A stretch of DNA of 64,000 bases from Macrothele yani (lineage: Eukaryota; Arthropoda; Arachnida; Araneae; Macrothelidae): contig CM077034.1 of NCBI GenBank assembly GCA_039090855.1, positions 230,705,005 to 230,769,004 of the forward strand. Direction: 5' to 3'. Shown in pieces: positions 56,753 to 64,000 of the stretch (the first letter of the stretch is position 1; each line of letters opens with the position of its first letter). The notes beneath the pieces were generated by a model. It saw nothing but the letters and a program-made list of their open reading frames with translations. It did not search any database and was not told where the DNA came from. Made by a program: the position numbers and the translations under genes.

Positions 56753-56883
56753 GTAAGTTGAAAATCTATTTTTGTTTTTCTTTTAATGCAAGTGTCTGTT
56801 CTCGTCTGCAGTATGAATTAAAATAATGAGCTGTGATGTGCGTGTCAAAGTGGCGTATAAAAAGTCTTAATGAATCACCGTAA

Positions 56884-56887
<4 letters not shown>

Positions 56888-56914
<27 letters not shown>

Positions 56915-57254
56915 GATTGGAGGTTTAACGACCACCGTGAGCAACTCAATGGGCTATACGCAGTCGCCCGTCCCTAATTTAGGGTCACTGGTTCCAGGGA
57001 AGGGAGAGAGCCAGTGCCGTAAGACAAACACAACATCCATTGATTGATTGGAGGTTTAACGACCACCGTGAGCAACTCAATGGGCTATAAGCAGTCGCCC
57101 GTCCCTAATTTAGGGTCACTGGTTCCAGGAAAGGGAGAGAGCCAGTGCCGTAAGACAAACACAACATCCATGCCTGACCGGGATTCGAACCCGGACCCCT
57201 TACGGACGAATGATCAGAGGCCAACGCCTTAGACCACTGCGCCACCGGGGCGGC
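56888..57254 (-). repeat. tRNA-headed SINE with two modules and poly(A)
   Basis: On the minus strand, the tRNA-like head lies at about 57171-57254 (B box complement gggattcgaaccc, A box complement gaccactgcgccacc). It is followed by two modules of about 131 bp and a tail of about 27 A (T run at 56888-56914). CCGTAAAAA at 56879-56887 and 57255-57263 is the target-site duplication. This is the shortest complete member of the SINE family in the window. Confidence 0.92.
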
Positions 57255-57348
57255 CCGTAAAAATTCTGAAAATACTGACTTGTCAGATTGTAAGAACAGT
57301 TTATTTTAACAGGGTGCCCATAAAGACTCTCTCACATTACAAAAATTA

Positions 57349-58690
57349 CACTGGCGGAAAATGAAAAAAGAACACCACGAAGGAATTGGCGGACGATCAT
57401 GAAATTCACATATGTTAATGGGGTCGAGCTTACGTAGGTGTGATGTTAATTTCGGGACCAACCGGTGAGCGCTTACGCCACAGCACGGCATAATATGCAA
57501 ATTATCGTCGGTGGTGTTTAAGGAGTGCGGCGAAGTGAATGTAATCAGTCGTCGGCGTACGGACACGTGCGAAGACCCTGAAGAGGCTGCAATGCCTGGA
57601 CAAGGAAAACATTTACGATTTCAGCAGTTATCGGAATTTGAGCGAGGTCGTCTAGTCGGACTCCGCGAGGCCGGGTGGTCGTATCGTCGTGCTGCGGAGC
57701 AAATTGGACGGGACGTATCGGTGGTGGTACGATAATGGCGTAGATGGTCCGAGGAGCATTCCCACACGAGAAGACGTGGAACCGGGAGTCACAGACGGAC
57801 TGATGAGCGGACCGATCGACGCATAAGAAGAGTGGCGTTGTCAAGCAGAACATCCACTGCGACGCAAATCCGAGCTGCCGTTGCACCTGAGGTGACTGTG
57901 AGAACAATCCGCAACCGTCTACTGGATGCAGGACTACGTGCACGTGTGCCTCTGGCATGTGTAACTCTGACTCCAGCCCACCGTCAGGAACGGCTGCAGT
58001 GGTGTCGCCAACGTCTGCACTGGAGAACGCAATGGCGATCTGTCGTGTTCAGCGATGAAAGCAGATTCTGCTTGAGAGCCTCCGATGGACGTGTGCGTGT
58101 TCGCAGACGCACAGGGGAGCGTCTCCACCCTTCTTGCATCCGCCAGCGACACACAGGGCCTACACCTGGTCTCCTAGTGTAGGGAGCGATCAGCTATCAC
58201 TCCCGTGCACAACTAGAGGTCGGTCCATCGTGGTGTTTTCCAGCAAGATAACGCACGCCCACACACGGGAAGTGCAACGCAACATGCACTTCAGGGTGTG
58301 AGACAACTTCCATGGCCTGCACGTTCACCGGATTTGTCCCCCATTGAGCACGTGTGAGATTTTATTGGACAGCGACTTATCCGGTCTCCACGGCCAGCCA
58401 CGACCATCCCCGATTTACGCGTCCAGGTTGAGGATGCTTGGAACTCAATACCCCAAACTTACATCCAACATCTGTACGAAAGACTCCATGCCAGAATTGC
58501 ACAGTGTGACGCAGTTCATGGCGGTTCAACCTCGTACTAACCATGTTACATGGAAATGTTATTTTTCAGTTTACCAGCAAATACAGCTGTATTTTGCCAT
58601 AATGTTTTGATCACGTTATCCTCTGTATTCCGTTATGTATAAATTTCGTTGGTATCAGACGTCTCCTTCTTGGTGTTCTTTTTTCACTTT
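57349..58690 (+). mobile_element. Tc1-like element, family K, copy 2 (source-like structure)
   Basis: It begins cactggcggaaaatgaaaaa at 57349 after TA. The 3' part passes without a break into tandem 297-bp units, so the natural 3' end is not reached inside the window. Confidence 0.85.
57592..58540 (+). pseudogene. Tc1-like transposase, family K, copy 2
   Basis: It starts MPGQGKHLRFQQLSEFERGR. A TAA at 57733 replaces a Trp codon that copy 1 keeps. It continues in the same frame through RTIRNRLLDAGLRARVPLAC and VFSDESRFCLRASDGRVRVR to TPGLLV, then TAG. About 80 bp covering the region before VGPSWCF are deleted compared with copy 1. The C-terminal VEDAWNSIPQTYIQHLYERL to HGGSTSY is complete, and this piece recurs in every satellite unit. 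The protein cannot be functional. Confidence 0.88.
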
Positions 58691-61600
58691 CTAGCCACGA
58701 CCATCCCCGATTGAGGCGTCCAGGTTGAGGATGCTTGGAACTCAATACCCCAAACTTACATCCAACATCTGTACGACAGACTCCATGCCAGAATTGCACA
58801 GTGTGACGCAGTTCATGGCGGTTCAACCTCGTACTAACCATGTTACATGGAAATGTTATTTTTCAGTTTACCAGCAAATACAGCTGTATTTTGCCATAAT
58901 GTTTTGATCACGTTATCCTCTCTATTCCGTTATGTATAAATTTCGTTGGTATCAGACGTCTCCTTCTTGGTGTTCTTTTTTCACTTTCTAGCCACGTCCA
59001 TCCCCGATTTAGGCGTCCAGGTTGAGGATGCTTGGAACTCAATACCCCAAACTTACATCCAACATCTGTACGAAAGACTCCATGCCAGAATTGCACAGTG
59101 TGACGCAGTTCATGGCGGTTCAACCTCGTACTAACCATGTTACATGGAAATGTTATTTTTCAGTTTACCAGCAAATACAGCTGTATTTTGCCATAATGTT
59201 TTGATCACGTTATCCTCTGTATTCCGTTATGTATAAATTTCGTTGGTATCAGACGTCTCCTTCTTGGTGTTCTTTTTTCACTTTCTAGCCACGACCAACC
59301 CCGATTGATGCGTCCAGGTTGAGGATGCTTGGAACTCAATACCCCAAACTTACATCCAACATCTGTACGCCAGACTCCATGCCAGAATTGCACAGTGTGA
59401 CGCAGTTCATGGCGGTTCAACCTCGTACTAACCATGTTACATGGAAATGTTATTTTTCAGTTTACCAGCAAATACAGCTGTATTTTGCCATAATGTTTTG
59501 ATCACGTTATCCTCTGTATTCCGTTATGTATAAATTTCGTTGGTATCAGACGTCTCCTTCTTGGCGTTCTTTTTTCACTTTCTAGCCACGACCATCCCCG
59601 ATTTAGGCGTCCAGGTTGAGGATGCTTGGAACTCAATACCCCAAACTTACATCCAACATCTGTACGACAGACTCCATGCCAGAATTGCACAGTGTGACGC
59701 AGTTCATGGCGGTTCAACCTCGTACTAACCATGTTACATGGAAATGTTATTTTTCAGTTTACCAGCAAATACAGCTGTATTTTGCCATAATGTTTTGATC
59801 ACGTTATCCTCTGTATTCCGTTATGTATAAATTTCGTTGGTATCAGACGTCTCCTTCTTGGTGTTCTTTTTTCGCTTTCTAGCCACGCCCATCCCCGATT
59901 TAGGCGTCCAGGTTGAGGATGCTTGGAACTCAATACCCCAAACTTACATCCAACATCTGTACGACAGACTCCATGCCAGAATTGCACAGTGTGACGCAGT
60001 TCATGGCGGTTCAACCTCGTACTAACCATGTTACATGGAAATGTTATTTTTCAGTTTACCAGCAAATACAGCTGTATTTTGCCATAATGTTTTGATCACG
60101 TTATCCTCTGTTTTTTCGTTATGTATAAATTTCGTTGGTATCAGACGTCTCCTTCTTGGTGTTCTTTTTCCACTTTCTAGCCACGACCATCCCCGATTGA
60201 GGCGTCCAGGTTGAGGATGCTTGGAACTCAATACCCCAAACTTACATCCAACATCTGTACGACAGACTCCATGCCAGAATTGCACAGTGTGACGCAGTTC
60301 ATGGCGGTTCAACCTCGTACTAACCATGTTACATGGAAATGTTATTTTTCAGTTTACCAGCAAATACAGCTGTATTTTGCCATAATGTTTTGATCACGTT
60401 ATCCTCTCTATTCCGTTATGTATAAATTTCGTTGGTATCAGACGTCTCCTTCTTGGTGTTCTTTTTTCACTTTCTAGCCACGACCATCCCCGATTTAGGC
60501 GTCCAGGTTGAGGATGCTTGGAACTCAATACCCCAAACTTACATCCAACATCTGTACGACAGACTCCATGCCAGAATTGCACAGTGTGACGCAGTTCATG
60601 GCGGTTCAACCTCGTACTAACCATGTTACATGGAAATGTTATTTTTCAGTTTACCAGCAAATACAGCTGTATTTTGCCATAATGTTTTGATCACGTTATC
60701 CTCTCTATTCCGTTATGTATAAATTTCGTTGGTATCAGACGTCTCCTTCTTGGTGTTCTTTTTTCACTTTCTAGCCACGACCATCCCCGATTTAGGCGTC
60801 CAGGTTGAGGATGCTTGGAACTCAATACCCCAAACTTACATCCAACATCTGTACGACAGACTCCATGCCAGAATTGCACAGTGTGACGCAGTTCATGGCG
60901 GTTCAACCTCGTACTAACCATGTTACATGGAAATGTTATTTTTCAGTTTACCAGCAAATACAGCTGTATTTTGCCATAATGTTTTGATCACGTTATCCTC
61001 TGTATTCCGTTATGTATAAATTTCGTTGGTATCAGACGTCTCCTTCTTGGTGTTCTTTTCACTTTCTAGCCACGACCAACCCCGATTGATGCGTCCAGGT
61101 TGAGGATGCTTGGAACTCAATACCCCAAACTTACATCCAACATCTGTACGACAGACTCCATGCCAGAATTGCACAGTGTGACGCAGTTCATGGCGGTTCA
61201 ACCTCGTACTAACCATGTTACATGGAAATGTTATTTTTCAGTTTACCAGCAAATACAGCTGTATTTTGCCATAATGTTTTGATCACGTTATCCTCTGTAT
61301 TCCGTTATGTATAAATTTCGTTGGTATCAGACGTCTCCTTCTTGGCGTTCTTTTTTCACTTTCTAGCCACGACCAACCCCGATTGATGCGTCCAGGTTGA
61401 GGATGCTTGGAACTCAATACCCCAAACTTACATCCAACATCTGTACGACAGACTCCATGCCAGAATTGCACAGTGTGACGCAGTTCATGGCGGTTCAACC
61501 TCGTACTAACCATGTTACATGGAAATGTTATTTTTCAGTTTACCAGCAAATACAGCTGTATTTTGCCATAATGTTTTGATCACGTTATCCTCTGTATTCC

Positions 61601-64000
61601 GTTATGTATAAATTTCGTTGGTATCAGACGTCTCCTTCTTGGTGTTCTTTTTTCACTTTCTAGCCACGCCCATCCCCGATTTAGGCGTCCAGGTTGAGGA
61701 TGCTTGGAACTCAATACCCCAAACTTACATCCAACATCTGTACGACAGACTCCATGCCAGAATTGCACAGTGTGACGCAGTTCATGGCGGTTCAACCTCG
61801 TACTAACCATGTTACATGGAAATGTTATTTTTCAGTTCACCAGCAAATACAGCTGTATTTTGCCATATTGTTTTGATCACGTTATCCTCTGTATTCCGTT
61901 ATGTATAAATTTCGTTGGTATCAGACGTCTCCTTCTTGGTGTTCTTTTTTCACTTTCGAGCCACGACCATCCCCGATTTAGGCGTCCAGGTTGAGGATGC
62001 TTGGAACTCAATACCCCAAACTTACATCCAACATCTGTACGACAGACTCCATGCCAGAATTGCACAGTGTGACGCAGTTCATGGCGGTTCAACCTCGTAC
62101 TAACCATGTTACATGGAAATGTTATTTTTCAGTTTACCAGCAAATACAGCTGTATTTTGCCATATTGTTTTGATCACGTTATCCTCTGTATTCCGTTATG
62201 TATAAATTTCGTTGGTATCAGACGTCTCCTTCTTGGTGTTCTTTTTTCACTTTCGAGCCACGACCATCCCCGATTTAGGCGTCCAGGTTGAGGATGCTTG
62301 GAACTCAATACCCCAAACTTACATCCAACATCTGTACGACAGACTCCATGCCAGAATTGCACAGTGTGACGCAGTTCATGGCGGTTCAACCTCGTACTAA
62401 CCATGTTACATGGAAATGTTATTTTTCAGTTTACCAGCAAATACAGCTGTATTTTGCCATATTGTTTTGATCACGTTATCCTCTGTATTCCGTTATGTAT
62501 AAATTTCGTTGGTATCAGACGTCTCCTTCTTGGTGTTCTTTTTTCACTTTCGAGCCACGACCATCCCCGATTTAGGCGTCCAGGTTGAGGATGCTTGGAA
62601 CTCAATACCCCAAACTTACATCCAACATCTGTACGACAGACTCCATGCCAGAATTGCACAGTGTGACGCAGTTCATGGCGGTTCAACCTCGTACTAACCA
62701 TGTTACATGGAAATGTTATTTTTCAGTTTACCAGCAAATACAGCTGTATTTTGCCATATTGTTTTGATCACGTTATCCTCTGTATTCCGTTATGTATAAA
62801 TTTCGTTGGTATCAGACGTCTCCTTCTTGGTGTTCTTTTTTCACTTTCGAGCCACGACCATCCCCGATTTAGGCGTCCAGGTTGAGGATGCTTGGAACTC
62901 AATACCCCAAACTTACATCCAACATCTGTACGACAGACTCCATGCCAGAATTGCACAGTGTGACGCAGTTCATGGCGGTTCAACCTCGTACTAACCATGT
63001 TACATGGAAATGTTATTTTTCAGTTTACCAGCAAATACAGCTGTATTTTGCCATAATGTTTTGATCACGTTATCCTCTGTATTCCGTTATGTATAAATTT
63101 CGTTGGTATCAGACGTCTCCTTCTTGGTGTCCTTTTTTCACTTTCGAGCGACGACCATCCCCGATTTAGGCGTCCAGGTTGAGGATGCTTGGAACTCAAT
63201 ACCCCAAACTTACATCCAACATCTGTACGACAGACTCCATGCCAGAACTGCACAGTGTGACGCAGTTCATGGCGGTTCAACCTCGTACTAACCATGTTAC
63301 ATGGAAATGTTATTTTTCAGTTTACCAGCAAATACAGCTGTATTTTGCCATAATGTTTTGATCACGTTATCCTCTGTATTCCGTTATGTATAAATTTCGT
63401 TGGTATCAGACGTCTCCTTCTTGGTGTCCTTTTTTCACTTTCTAGCCACGACCATCCCCGATTTAGGCGTCCAGGTTGAGGATGCTTGGAACTCAATACC
63501 CCAAACTTACATCCAACATCTGTACGACAGACTCCATGCCAGAACTGCACAGTGTGACGCAGTTCATGGCGGTTCAACCTCGTACTAACCATGTTACATG
63601 GAAATGTTATTTTTCAGTTTACCAGCAAATACAGCTGTATTTTGCCATAATGTTTTGATCACGTTATCCTCTGTATTCCGTTATGTATAAATTTCGTTGG
63701 TATCAGACGTCTCCTTCTTGGTGTCCTTTTTCACTTTCTAGCCACGACCATCCCCGATTTAGGCGTCCAGGTTGAGGATGCTTGGAACTCAATACCCCAA
63801 ACTTACATCCAACATCTGTACGACAGACTCCATGCCAGAACTGCACAGTGTGACGCAGTTCATGGCGGTTCAACCTCGTACTAACCATGTTACATGGAAA
63901 TGTTATTTTTCAGTTTACCAGCAAATACAGCTGTATTTTGCCATAATGTTTTGATCACGTTATCCTCTGTATTCCGTTATGTATAAATTTCGTTGGTATC
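58391..64000 (+). repeat. 297-bp Tc1-derived satellite, array 2, about 19 units, runs off the window
   Basis: The first unit (from about 58391) is the natural C terminus plus trailer of transposase K copy 2. Later units start at the ccacgacca fusion point. The period is 297 bp with rare 1-3-bp changes. Units at about 61866-62765 share ccatattg, and those at 61957-63150 share ctttcgagc, showing local spread of variants. No terminal repeat end is seen by 64000. Confidence 0.96.

Noticed and set aside
56803..56830. Possible acceptor ctcgtctgcag near 56812 as the next NRF-6 exon
   Set aside because: The required frame meets a stop within a few codons and the intron would be only about 60 bp.

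Overview
The window is eukaryotic, intron-rich and repeat-packed. It looks like an arthropod genome, most likely an arachnid (spider). That placement is inferred: the Tc1-like and mariner-like transposase relics and the SINE type resemble those I remember from orb-weaver genomes, and no search was run.

One host gene is visible. Four small plus-strand exons (7889-7981, 28048-28213, 49359-49438, 56630-56752) have good splice sites and compatible phases. Joined, they read as a continuous central part of a nose-resistant-to-fluoxetine (NRF-6) type, acyltransferase-3 multi-pass membrane protein. The 5' and 3' ends of the gene lie outside the window. Its introns (about 20.1, 21.1 and 7.2 kb, plus an open-ended one) hold everything else.

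Layout: 1-2062, two RTE-type LINE 3' fragments around an inverted duplication. 2881-7599, a Tc1-like element, a 308-bp tandem repeat and a truncated Tc1-like copy. 8160-16579, several mariners; one is interrupted by a miniature LTR element, another by a tRNA-headed SINE with eight tandem modules. 17076-27966, more Tc1 and mariner copies, including one Tc1-like element with an intact transposase, and a SINE array of 14 modules. 28990-29945, a 75-bp minisatellite. 31704-39175, a 108-bp satellite with higher-order structure. 41398-49266, a 7.9-kb structure bounded by transposon ends and made mostly of a 297-bp satellite. 49549-52662, a second miniature LTR element and two Tc1-like relics. 53005-54785, CT-rich sequence. 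55239-56540, a mariner. 57349-64000, a Tc1-like relic that runs into a second 297-bp satellite array.

The most notable points are as follows. (1) A small LTR retrotransposon (TRIM-like) carries a tRNA-like unit in each of its roughly 163-bp LTRs, a tRNA-Lys-type primer binding site and a purine tract. (2) A 297-bp satellite has clearly grown from the 3' end of a Tc1-like transposon. (3) SINE insertions with many tandem body modules are bounded by single target-site duplications. (4) Transposons fill the introns to within about 80-95 bp of three splice acceptors.
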